From assembly GCF_027789125.1 (NCBI RefSeq), contig NZ_JAQFVF010000089.1:186001-250000 (forward strand): a DNA stretch of 64,000 bases, read 5' to 3'. Under the pieces are notes generated by a model. It was not told the DNA's origin. It did not search any database and saw only the letters and a program-made list of their open reading frames with translations. The position numbers were made by a program, and so were the translations under genes. The stretch's first letter is position 1. The number at the start of each line of letters is the position of its first letter. The DNA comes from Paenibacillus aestuarii. Lineage in GTDB: Bacteria; Bacillota; Bacilli; Paenibacillales; NBRC-103111. This document shows positions 43,629-51,285 of this stretch, one piece after another.

Positions 43629-43644
43629 GCTGCATGCTGCATCA

Positions 43645-44247
43645 TCAATTCAGCCAGCCGTTCTTCTCAGCGATTGCAATCGCGTCGATCCGGTTCTTCG
43701 CATCCAGCTTTTGCAAGATTTCGGACACATAGTTGCGGATCGTGCCGCTGGACAAGAATAACCTCTTCGCCATTTCATTGGCTGACAGTCCTTGTGAGAT
43801 GAGTTTCAAAATCTCTTGTTCTTTCGCCGTCAGCGGATTTTGCGCGTCCCAGAATGTGAGCGCCAACTCCGGCGACACCGCTCGGCCGCCGCCATGCACT
43901 TTGCGCAGCGCGGCGCTTAATTCTTCAATCGGCGCGTCCTTGAGCAAAAAGCCCTGCACCCCTGCCCGCATCGCCCGCTGAAAATACCCGGACCGGGAAA
44001 ACGTGGTCAAGATGACCACTTTGCAAGGCAAGCCGCTCTCTTTTATTATTTCCGCGACATCGAGTCCCGTCAGCCTGGGCATCTCAATATCCAGAATGCA
44101 GAGGTCTGGGGTCAGCTTCTGAATCAGCTCCAGCGCATGCTCCCCGTTCTCCGCTTGGCCAATCACATTGATATCACCTTCGAGATCGAGTAAGGCGCTA
44201 AGCGCTCCCCGCAGCATCCCCTGGTCTTCAGCTATGATTACTTTCAT
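43645..44247 (-). CDS. NarL/FixJ-type response regulator (YvfU-like)
   Basis: A 200-residue transcription regulator. The receiver domain carries the acidic pocket (EDQ), phosphoacceptor Asp53 (CILDIEMP), a conserved Thr (LTTFSRSG) and Lys (LLKDAP). The C-terminal LuxR-type HTH reads LTAKEQEILKLISQGLSANEMAK and SSGTIRNYVSEILQKL. The ATG overlaps the kinase stop (ATGA). Gene order ATPase, permease, kinase, regulator equals yvfRSTU/lnrJKLMN-type loci, so it probably controls the ABC transporter. Confidence 0.93.
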   Translation of the reverse strand: MKVIIAEDQGMLRGALSALLDLEGDINVIGQAENGEHALELIQKLTPDLCILDIEMPRLTGLDVAEIIKESGLPCKVVILTTFSRSGYFQRAMRAGVQGFLLKDAPIEELSAALRKVHGGGRAVSPELALTFWDAQNPLTAKEQEILKLISQGLSANEMAKRLFLSSGTIRNYVSEILQKLDAKNRIDAIAIAEKNGWLN

Positions 44248-45431
44248 ACTTCCTTCCCCTCCCCGGCGCTTTCAGCAGAAGCCGCCTTCAGTTGTTGCTC
44301 CGTAGACTGGTGCTTAATAATAATGGGAACCTGAATTGTCAGCATCGTCCCTGCCTCAGTTCCCTTGTGAAATGTCATCTTCCCGTCAATTAGCTCCAAG
44401 CGCTCTTGCATACCCAGCAGGCCGCGGCCCGATGATGGCACCGGATCAACGCCCGCTTTGTTCTCACAGCCTTTGCCGTTATCCGCGATCGTCATCACCC
44501 AATACCCGGATTGTTCCTTCAAGGAGAACGTGCAGCGTGTGGCACCGCTATGCTTAATCACATTCGTGACCGCTTCCCGCAAACACATGCCCAAAATATT
44601 ATGCACCATCGGCGGCGCCTGCAGCTTGCCGAGTTCCGCATGGCTGTCAAAAGCAATCGATGCCGCTTGCAAAATCGCTTTGGACTGCGTAATTTCATCA
44701 CTGAGAGAGATTGCATTCATGCCCGAGATCAGTTCCCTCACTTGTTTCAAGGCCGCTCGGGACGTCGCTTGAATATCTTTCACTTCCTGCACGGCGCGTT
44801 CAGGCGCTTTCAGAATTAGCCGCTCTGCCAGCTCGCTTTTCAGCGTAATTAAGGAAAGGGTATGCCCCAGCGTGTCGTGAAGGTCGCGCGAGATGCGCTG
44901 CCGTTCTTCAATCATGGCCAAGCGGGCAATCTCGTCATTGGCGAGCATCAGCTTCTCGCGCAGTTCATTCGCTTTTTGCCGGGAGCGGATGCCAAAGGGC
45001 AGAAAGATTAAAACGACAAGGGTTGGGAAAATATACCAGGAGCTCGCATTGTAAAATTCTATGAAATTGAGCCAGACAATCGAAGACACATTGATCAGCA
45101 GTAATGCCACTGCGGCATAAAACGACCGGTTCTGCGCGATCATGCCGATGATTGGAATCGTATAAAAAAACATGAAAACCAAGTAGGGACTGTAAGTCAG
45201 GCTGAAACCTGTAATTAATATAAACAGTACCAGGATATATAGGATCCGCCGTTTGCCGTCTTTGAAGCCCAACAGAACAAGCGCAACGAACACCGCTAAC
45301 AAAGTAAAGCCGATCCACCTTTGTGGATTCGGCCTCGATAGGATGCTGCTGAAGGGAAAGATTAAGTAGAACACCCAGAAAATCCAAAAGTTTTCAAAAG
45401 GTTTTCTTCTGTTGCCTAGCACATTCTTCAT
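44244..45431 (-). CDS. Membrane sensor histidine kinase (HisKA_3 type)
   Basis: A 395-residue kinase with about six N-terminal membrane segments (residues 15-145) and essentially no outside domain, so it probably senses events within the membrane or the state of its transporter. The DHp helix has the phospho-His at residue 185 in RDLHDTLGH. The ATPase domain shows EAVTNVIKHSGA (N box), IADNGKGC (G1) and GRGLLGMQERLEL (G2). It is next to its regulator (4-bp overlap) and 3 bp after the permease. Confidence 0.93.
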   Translation of the reverse strand: MKNVLGNRRKPFENFWIFWVFYLIFPFSSILSRPNPQRWIGFTLLAVFVALVLLGFKDGKRRILYILVLFILITGFSLTYSPYLVFMFFYTIPIIGMIAQNRSFYAAVALLLINVSSIVWLNFIEFYNASSWYIFPTLVVLIFLPFGIRSRQKANELREKLMLANDEIARLAMIEERQRISRDLHDTLGHTLSLITLKSELAERLILKAPERAVQEVKDIQATSRAALKQVRELISGMNAISLSDEITQSKAILQAASIAFDSHAELGKLQAPPMVHNILGMCLREAVTNVIKHSGATRCTFSLKEQSGYWVMTIADNGKGCENKAGVDPVPSSGRGLLGMQERLELIDGKMTFHKGTEAGTMLTIQVPIIIKHQSTEQQLKAASAESAGEGKEV

Positions 45432-45434
45432 ACG

Positions 45435-46175
45435 TTAGACCGCTTTCTGTTTTTTTAGAATATAGGTAGATAATACCATAAAAATGAGCAGATAGGCGGC
45501 TAGAATGCAGATGCCTGATAGACTAAGCCCACCTCCGGCAATAATGTTCCATGCACCTTGACCAAAGCGAAAAGATGGCGAGAACGACGCGATCTGCTGC
45601 ATCACCTTCGGCATGATTTCGGTCGGGAACCATAGCCCGCCAAGAATCGAAGTTCCCATGAACACAATTTGCGCTACAACTTGGGTCACTTCTACGCTTT
45701 TCAAGGTGCCGATCAGCACGCCCAAAGCCATAAAAGGCAGCGCGCCGAGCCATATCCATAGCCCGCACAGCACCCATTGCAAAAGAGAAAGCTCCACCCC
45801 TTTGACGATGCTGCCGATAAGAAACATAACGACAATGGTCACCAAATTCACGATCGATTGGGAAACAATTTTGGATAAGACATAGGCGCTGGAAGGCAGC
45901 GGCGTAATCTCGATCATGCGGATCCAGCCTTGAGTTCGCTCCTGGGCAAACCTGATGCTCAGCGTATTGACACAAGCGCCAACGACGCCGAATACAGTCA
46001 TGGACATCAAATAATACGCTTTCCAGTCAACGCCGCCGACTTGCGTTCTATCTCCGACCGTTGAAGTAAAAATGAAATAGAAAATAGCCGGCATAATGAT
46101 TGAAAATACGAAGAAACGCTTATTGCGAAATGTTCGTAATAATTCCGCCTTACACTGGGCGATCATCGCTCTCAT
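45435..46175 (-). CDS. ABC-2 type transporter permease (YvfS-like)
   Basis: About 246 residues with six predicted membrane segments: the first near residues 20-38, then four in the middle (MSMTVFGVVGACV, IVNLVTIVVMFLIG, WLGALPFMALGVL, VVAQIVFMGTSILGGL) and one at the end. The Gly-rich FMGTSILGGLWFP motif is typical of drug/lipid-type ABC-2 exporters. Starts at 46187, 46175 and 46166 are all possible; 46175 is chosen because the GGGGG motif is too close to the first. Likely exports an antimicrobial or envelope-active compound; substrate unknown. Confidence 0.85.
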   Translation of the reverse strand: MRAMIAQCKAELLRTFRNKRFFVFSIIMPAIFYFIFTSTVGDRTQVGGVDWKAYYLMSMTVFGVVGACVNTLSIRFAQERTQGWIRMIEITPLPSSAYVLSKIVSQSIVNLVTIVVMFLIGSIVKGVELSLLQWVLCGLWIWLGALPFMALGVLIGTLKSVEVTQVVAQIVFMGTSILGGLWFPTEIMPKVMQQIASFSPSFRFGQGAWNIIAGGGLSLSGICILAAYLLIFMVLSTYILKKQKAV

Positions 46176-46196
46176 CGTTCCACACATCCCCCTTTA

Positions 46197-47090
46197 TTAT
46201 TGTTGAACCAAAAATTGAAAGGCATCCTCAAGTCCGCCTGCATGAATCTCGATATCTTTCATGTCCAATTGCTTTTGCACCATGGCGGATATCACTTGGT
46301 CGGTATTAGGACTGATGATTTTCACCTTGCGACCGCTCCACGTCACGCTCGTAATCATCGGAATCCCCTCCAGCATCTCGGCCGTCAAATCAGGGCCAGC
46401 GGTAAACTGAATCGTTTTTTGATGCGTCGACGCTTTGATTTCCGCCGGAGTGCCGTCCGCGATTAATTTGCCTTTATTAATGACGACAATGCGATCGGCG
46501 ATGCTGTCTGCCTCTTCCAAGTAATGCGTCGTCAAAATAATCGTACGACCGCCGGCCGCCATGCCCCTCACCGTATCCCAAAAATGCTGGCGTGCTGTCA
46601 CATCCATACCAACGGTCGGTTCATCGAGAAAGAGCACGGACGGATCGCCAGCCAGCGCTAAAGCAAAGCCGAGTCTGCGCTTCTGACCGCCTGACAGCGA
46701 GGAAGCACGCTTATTTCTCTCCGCCTCCAACCCTGACACTTGGAGCAGCTTCGCAAGGTCCAGCGGTCGGGAATAGTAATGGCGGAACAAATCGATCGTT
46801 TCGAGCACGGTCAAGCCTTCGATGACATTCACATCCTGCAGCATGGCTCCGATCCGGTCTCGGACGTCGCGGTCTTGCGGCTTGCCGCCGAGAAGACGGA
46901 TCGTGCCATCCGTCGGTTGCAGCAGTCCCAGTGTCATGGAGACTGTCGTTGTTTTGCCTGCCCCATTAGGACCCAGCAAAGCCACGACGCTGCCTTCCTC
47001 AATCGTTAAAGACACGTCATCTACAGCCCGCTTCCCTTTAAACTCTTTACTTACGTGATCCAGCTCAATGATCGGCTTCAACAGCTCCAC
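46197..47090 (-). CDS. ABC transporter ATPase (YvfR-like)
   Basis: ATPase for the ABC-2 permease, 297 residues. Walker A GPNGAGKTTT, signature LSGGQKRRLGFAL, Walker B VLFLDEPTVGMD, H-loop LTTHYLEEAD, and a ~70-residue C-terminal extension common to ABC-2 ATPases. The start is GTG at 47090; TTG at 47081 is an alternative with a better-spaced GAGGTGG. First gene of the four-gene operon. Confidence 0.92.
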   Translation of the reverse strand: MELLKPIIELDHVSKEFKGKRAVDDVSLTIEEGSVVALLGPNGAGKTTTVSMTLGLLQPTDGTIRLLGGKPQDRDVRDRIGAMLQDVNVIEGLTVLETIDLFRHYYSRPLDLAKLLQVSGLEAERNKRASSLSGGQKRRLGFALALAGDPSVLFLDEPTVGMDVTARQHFWDTVRGMAAGGRTIILTTHYLEEADSIADRIVVINKGKLIADGTPAEIKASTHQKTIQFTAGPDLTAEMLEGIPMITSVTWSGRKVKIISPNTDQVISAMVQKQLDMKDIEIHAGGLEDAFQFLVQQ

Positions 47091-47108
47091 CTCATAACCT
47101 ATTTGATG

Positions 47109-47137
47109 CTTTTATGTTACCGGACTGCCAAAGATTT
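47109..47137 (-). promoter_or_regulatory. Promoter candidate of the ABC/two-component operon
   Basis: On the minus strand TTACCA and TAACAT are 17 bp apart, just upstream of the ATPase gene. Both boxes match the SigA consensus at only four of six positions, as expected for an activator-dependent promoter. Coordinates are approximate to a few bases. Confidence 0.35.
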
Positions 47138-47165
47138 GGTAATTCACGAGTATCATCGCTTTCGA

Positions 47166-47179
47166 ATGACAAATGTCAT
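47166..47179. promoter_or_regulatory. ATGACAAATGTCAT palindrome, candidate response-regulator operator
   Basis: An inverted repeat ATGACA-AA-TGTCAT lies in the divergent region between the ABC operon and gerA. Spacing and sequence resemble sites bound by NarL/LuxR-type regulators, so autoregulation by the regulator at 43.6-44.2 kb is the simplest reading. Confidence 0.5.
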
Positions 47180-47220
47180 ATCCGATTAATTCCAGCCAAT
47201 CTGGAGAATATTAAGTAAGC

Positions 47221-48813
47221 ATGTTGAAAGCGAGGGATATCAGCAGCATGTTCAAGCAATTATTCGGCAAACATCCGGCATCAAGATCATTCACGAACAA
47301 AGCCGCTCAGACGGCTGCGGAAACATCCAATCAACGCATTTACCCGCTTGTTCAGGATAATTTGCAAGCCATCAAGCAATCGCTGCATCATCCCAGCGAT
47401 CTGGTCATTCGATCGTTTACCGTCGGCCCGAGCCAAACTCTGTGTGCGACCGCCAGCATCGACGGTCTTGTCGATACGGCGCAAATCAATGAGCAGCTGC
47501 TGAAGCCGATGATGCATTCCTTTGATTATGTGACTTCCAGCGCCGAAGAAATGTGCTCTGTTCTGGAACAGCAGGTGCTCTCCACCTACCAGGTGAAGCG
47601 CATTGCTACGATGGATGATGTGATATACAACATTCTTTCGGGGAATACGGTGTTGTTCATCAATGAAAGTCCGGATGCCATTGCTGTAACGACGATCGGG
47701 TGGAAATCACGAGCCATTGAAGAGCCGCAGACGGAGTCCATTATCCGTGGCCCACGAGCCGGCTTTACCGAGGACTTGCGTACAAACACGGCCATGATCC
47801 GCAGAAGAATGAAAGAGCCTAATCTCGTCTTCGACAATTATCAAATTGGCCGCCGGGGTAAGCGTGATGTCGTCATTGCCTATATTGTAGGCATTGTTCA
47901 TCCCGACCTTGTGAAGGAAATTACAAAGCGCGTTCAATCCATCGATATTGATGATATCGACGGCTCCGGATTTCTCGAGCACTGGATCGCCGACAGTTTC
48001 CTTAGTCCTTTTCCACTCATTTTAAACACAGAACGGCCGGATAAAGTAACTACCTCCCTACTGCAAGGACGCGTTGCCATTCTCGTCGACGGAGACCCGT
48101 TTGCGCTCATATTGCCAATTACTTTTTCTTCCAGTCTGCATTCTCCGGAAGATTATTATCAGCATTGGATGATCTCCTCCCTGACCCGAGTCCTGCGGTT
48201 AGGAGCCGCTTTTATCGCAACTTTTTTGCCTGCATTGTATGTCGCTCTACTGGAATATCATCATGGCATGATCCCGTCTAAGCTGGCCTTCTCAATAGCC
48301 GGTGCAAGGGAGGGTGTGCCTTTCCCGGCGGTGGTCGAAGCATTCGCTATGGAGATTACGCTCGAGCTGCTGAGAGAAGCCGGACTTCGCCTACCTAAGC
48401 CCATCGGTCAGACGATCGGCATTGTCGGCGGTCTGGTCATCGGCGAAGCGGCTGTTGCCGCGGGCATGGTCAGTCCGGTTATGGTTATCGTCGTCGCGAT
48501 TACAGCGATTGCTTCCTTTGCACTGCCTTCCTATTCGTTCGCCATCACATTGCGGATGATCCGCTTCGGCATTATGCTGGCAGCTGCATTTTTTGGTCTC
48601 TTCGGCATCATCCTGACGTACATCATGATCAATGTACATATTACCAACCTAATGAGCTTTGGTATTCCGTATTCAACGCCGTTTGCCCCGCTGCTTAAGC
48701 AGGATTGGAAAGATCTCATCCTGCGCGTGCCCACCATTTTCTTGAAAAGGCGCCCGGAAATGATGCAGCCGCAAAACCCAGACAGAATGAAAAAGGAAAG
48801 CGATCCGTCATGA
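47221..48813 (+). CDS. Spore germination receptor subunit A (GerA family)
   Basis: A-subunit of a germinant receptor in the spore inner membrane. The 530 residues show an N-terminal soluble domain, five or six C-terminal membrane segments, and the family motifs FINESPDAIAVTT, RGPRAGFTEDLRTN and HGMIPSKLAFSIAGAREGVPFP. The start at 47221 (GGAGA 13 bases upstream) competes with an ATG at 47248 after GAGGGA. It heads a gerA-gerB-gerC-small-gene operon; forespore (SigG) expression is expected from the family, but no clear SigG box was found. Confidence 0.93.
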   Translation: MLKARDISSMFKQLFGKHPASRSFTNKAAQTAAETSNQRIYPLVQDNLQAIKQSLHHPSDLVIRSFTVGPSQTLCATASIDGLVDTAQINEQLLKPMMHSFDYVTSSAEEMCSVLEQQVLSTYQVKRIATMDDVIYNILSGNTVLFINESPDAIAVTTIGWKSRAIEEPQTESIIRGPRAGFTEDLRTNTAMIRRRMKEPNLVFDNYQIGRRGKRDVVIAYIVGIVHPDLVKEITKRVQSIDIDDIDGSGFLEHWIADSFLSPFPLILNTERPDKVTTSLLQGRVAILVDGDPFALILPITFSSSLHSPEDYYQHWMISSLTRVLRLGAAFIATFLPALYVALLEYHHGMIPSKLAFSIAGAREGVPFPAVVEAFAMEITLELLREAGLRLPKPIGQTIGIVGGLVIGEAAVAAGMVSPVMVIVVAITAIASFALPSYSFAITLRMIRFGIMLAAAFFGLFGIILTYIMINVHITNLMSFGIPYSTPFAPLLKQDWKDLILRVPTIFLKRRPEMMQPQNPDRMKKESDPS

Positions 48814-49919
48814 AATATTTTGAATATGGAGATCCAAAAGTTACCGCCCTTGACATGTGTGTAACCATCGCTTCCATGATTATCGGCGTTGGCGTGCTGA
48901 ACTTGCCGCGCGAGTTGGCCAAAGTGACCAAATCCTCCGACGGCTGGATTTCAATCGCCATCGCCGGGCTCATAGCCATAGGCGCAGCGTATCTGCTTGC
49001 CAAAATTGCTGTGCACTTCAGCAAACAAGGCTATTTTGCGTATACGGCAGCTGCTGTCACCAAGCCTGTAGCTTATGTGATTACATTGCTGCTTTCCTTT
49101 TATTTCCTTTCTTATTGTTCCTATGAAATTCGAGCGATCGCCAACATTTCCAAACAGTATCTGTTCGAGCGTACGCCTGTGGAAGTAATCGCCCTAAGCT
49201 TTTTTTTAGTCGTCATTTATGCGGTATCCGGCAGTCGTGCCGGTCTTATACGTCTTAATCTGATGACGATCCCGTTTATTTTCGGGATTACGTTTGTCGT
49301 CTTATCTTTTAGTTTAACGAAATTGACTGTTGCAGATTTAAAGCCTTTCTTCATATCCAACTTCAGCGAGTTGGTCTCAGGGGTCAAAGCCAGCGTATTT
49401 TCTTTGCTTGGGTTTGAAGTTGTATTGTTGTATATCACCATGATGCATAAGCCGCAACTTGCACCCAAGGCAGCAGCGATTGGCGTTGCACTTCCGGTGA
49501 TCATGTACTTGGCCATTTATATCGTATGCGTAGGTGTATTTTCGCAATTTGGTTTACAGGAAGTATCTAGCCCGGCTGTAGAGCTCGCGAAGGAAATGAC
49601 AATTCCAGGCGAATTTTTCGAACGCTTTGAATCCATTTTTTTTACGATTTGGATTGTCACTGTCTACACGACAACTTGTATGGCTTTTGATTGCTGTATT
49701 TACACACTTAGATCCATGTTCAAAAAAATCAAGCATATGCCGGCGGTCTATACGTTAAGCCCCATTATTTTTTGGGTGAGTATGTTTCCCCGGGATGTCA
49801 ACAGTTTTGCAAAAATGGGTGATTACATCAGCTATTTAGGCGTAGGGGTTGCGGTGATCGCACCGATGTTGATTTACTTGTTCGCGAAATTCCGTGGGGT
49901 GAAAAGCGATGCGGCCTAA
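48810..49919 (+). CDS. Spore germination receptor subunit B (GerB family, APC-like)
   Basis: B-subunit with about ten membrane segments, related to amino-acid permeases, thought to bind the germinant. The 369-residue product starts MKYFEYGDPKVTALDMCVTIAS, continuing GVGVLNLPRELAK. The ATG at 48810 overlaps the gerA stop (ATGA) with AAGGAAAG upstream; the longer frame from 48705 runs back into gerA. Confidence 0.92.
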   Translation: MKYFEYGDPKVTALDMCVTIASMIIGVGVLNLPRELAKVTKSSDGWISIAIAGLIAIGAAYLLAKIAVHFSKQGYFAYTAAAVTKPVAYVITLLLSFYFLSYCSYEIRAIANISKQYLFERTPVEVIALSFFLVVIYAVSGSRAGLIRLNLMTIPFIFGITFVVLSFSLTKLTVADLKPFFISNFSELVSGVKASVFSLLGFEVVLLYITMMHKPQLAPKAAAIGVALPVIMYLAIYIVCVGVFSQFGLQEVSSPAVELAKEMTIPGEFFERFESIFFTIWIVTVYTTTCMAFDCCIYTLRSMFKKIKHMPAVYTLSPIIFWVSMFPRDVNSFAKMGDYISYLGVGVAVIAPMLIYLFAKFRGVKSDAA

Positions 49920-51081
49920 AGTGTTCTTCCGAATTGTAACCATTCTAAGCTGCTTGATGCTGACCACAAGCTGCTGGGATCGCGTCGAAATTGACCAACG
50001 CGGCTTCGTCGTCGGTGTAGCGATCGATCCTGATGAGCATGCCAAAAACAGTCAAAAAGGCACCTACCAATTTGTTGTTCCCGCAGGGCTGAAACAGAAC
50101 AGCCGCGGAGCCAGCGATTCGTCGCAAAAAGCTTTTTTTAATCTAACAAGCTCAGAGCAATCCATGTCGTCATTAGCAGGCAAAATTGCCAATTTAACAA
50201 GCAGGTCTCCCTACTTTGAACATCTAAAATTAGTCATTATTTCCAATGAAGTCGCGCGAAGCGGTTCGCATATGGCTGATATTTTAGACTTTTTTCTCCG
50301 CAACAACGAAATGCGAAGAGGAGTTCAAATATTAATATCCGAAGGCAACGCAGCGGATATGCTAAAGATTAATGCCAACATTGAGCCTATGCCTGTGGAC
50401 TACATCAACTCGATCGCCAAAAACAATATGAAAACCAATTTCATGCTTCCACAGTCGCGTATAGGCGATGTTCACGAGTATCTTGTCAAACATCGCAGCT
50501 TCGCCATTCAGAAAATAAAAATCGAAAATGGCAGCGTCAACCTGCAAGGGGCGGCCATATTCGACGGGCATTCGAAAAATTTTATCGGGTTTCTCTCGGG
50601 GGCTGAGACGCAGGGCCTGAACTTTATTACCGGAGATATTAAGGGAGGCATTGTTGAAGCTGTGATCAACGGGAGTTCTGTCGATTATTTAATTAAACAG
50701 TACAAACGGAAAATATCGCTGGAAAATACCGATCCGAATCATCTAAAATTTCATATCCAATTGCTTTCCGAAGGAACACTTGACAAATCCAAAGCAAATC
50801 TCGATCCGTTAGATGCCACGGTAAGTCACAACTTCGAGGAGAAATTTCAAAAAGAGATGGTTACCGCCGCCATGAAAACCGTTAAAAAACTGCAGCAAAC
50901 CTACAAGAAAGATGCGCTGGGCCTTGGCGCTTATTTATATCAGAACCATTATCAGATATGGAAGAAAGTTCAAGATAATTGGGAACAAGGGCAAAATTTG
51001 TTTTCCCAAGCGGAGGTTGACATCGAAGCTACTGCCATACTCCGCAGAGTCGGCAACATCAATGAAATATCGAAGGAGTAA
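49909..51081 (+). CDS. Spore germination receptor subunit C (GerC lipoprotein)
   Basis: C-subunit, a lipoprotein on the outer face of the inner spore membrane. The 390 residues begin MRPKVFFRIVTILSCLMLTT followed by the lipobox Cys in SCWDRVEI, the family hallmark. Further motifs: GVAIDPDE, HLKLVIISNEVAR and the C-terminal FQKEMVTAAMKTVKKLQ. It overlaps gerB by 11 bp. Confidence 0.92.
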   Translation: MRPKVFFRIVTILSCLMLTTSCWDRVEIDQRGFVVGVAIDPDEHAKNSQKGTYQFVVPAGLKQNSRGASDSSQKAFFNLTSSEQSMSSLAGKIANLTSRSPYFEHLKLVIISNEVARSGSHMADILDFFLRNNEMRRGVQILISEGNAADMLKINANIEPMPVDYINSIAKNNMKTNFMLPQSRIGDVHEYLVKHRSFAIQKIKIENGSVNLQGAAIFDGHSKNFIGFLSGAETQGLNFITGDIKGGIVEAVINGSSVDYLIKQYKRKISLENTDPNHLKFHIQLLSEGTLDKSKANLDPLDATVSHNFEEKFQKEMVTAAMKTVKKLQQTYKKDALGLGAYLYQNHYQIWKKVQDNWEQGQNLFSQAEVDIEATAILRRVGNINEISKE

Positions 51082-51087
51082 GCAGCT

Positions 51088-51273
51088 ATGCTGAATCGAA
51101 TCCTCGGGGAATTCCCCCAGGGTATGGTCATTATTTGCACCATCCTTTCCTTCCTGATTCCGTTTACGATCAATACCATAAACGCGAGGCTTCACAAGTA
51201 CGGCGACCCGCCATGGAAAGCTGTAGGCAAGCAAGAAGACGAGACAGATCCGCCATCAGGCGGCCAAGTATAG
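51088..51273 (+). CDS. Small membrane protein ending the ger operon (GerD-subunit-like candidate)
   Basis: A 61-residue protein with one membrane segment (about residues 13-34, MVIICTILSFLIPFTINTIN) and a polar C-terminus ending PPSGGQV. AAGGAG lies 8 bases before the ATG, 6 bp after gerC, so it is a real operon member. Some germinant receptor operons encode a small membrane 'D' subunit that tunes receptor activity; this could be one, though those usually have two membrane segments. Confidence 0.65.
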   Translation: MLNRILGEFPQGMVIICTILSFLIPFTINTINARLHKYGDPPWKAVGKQEDETDPPSGGQV

Positions 51274-51285
51274 CATGCTCTAGCA

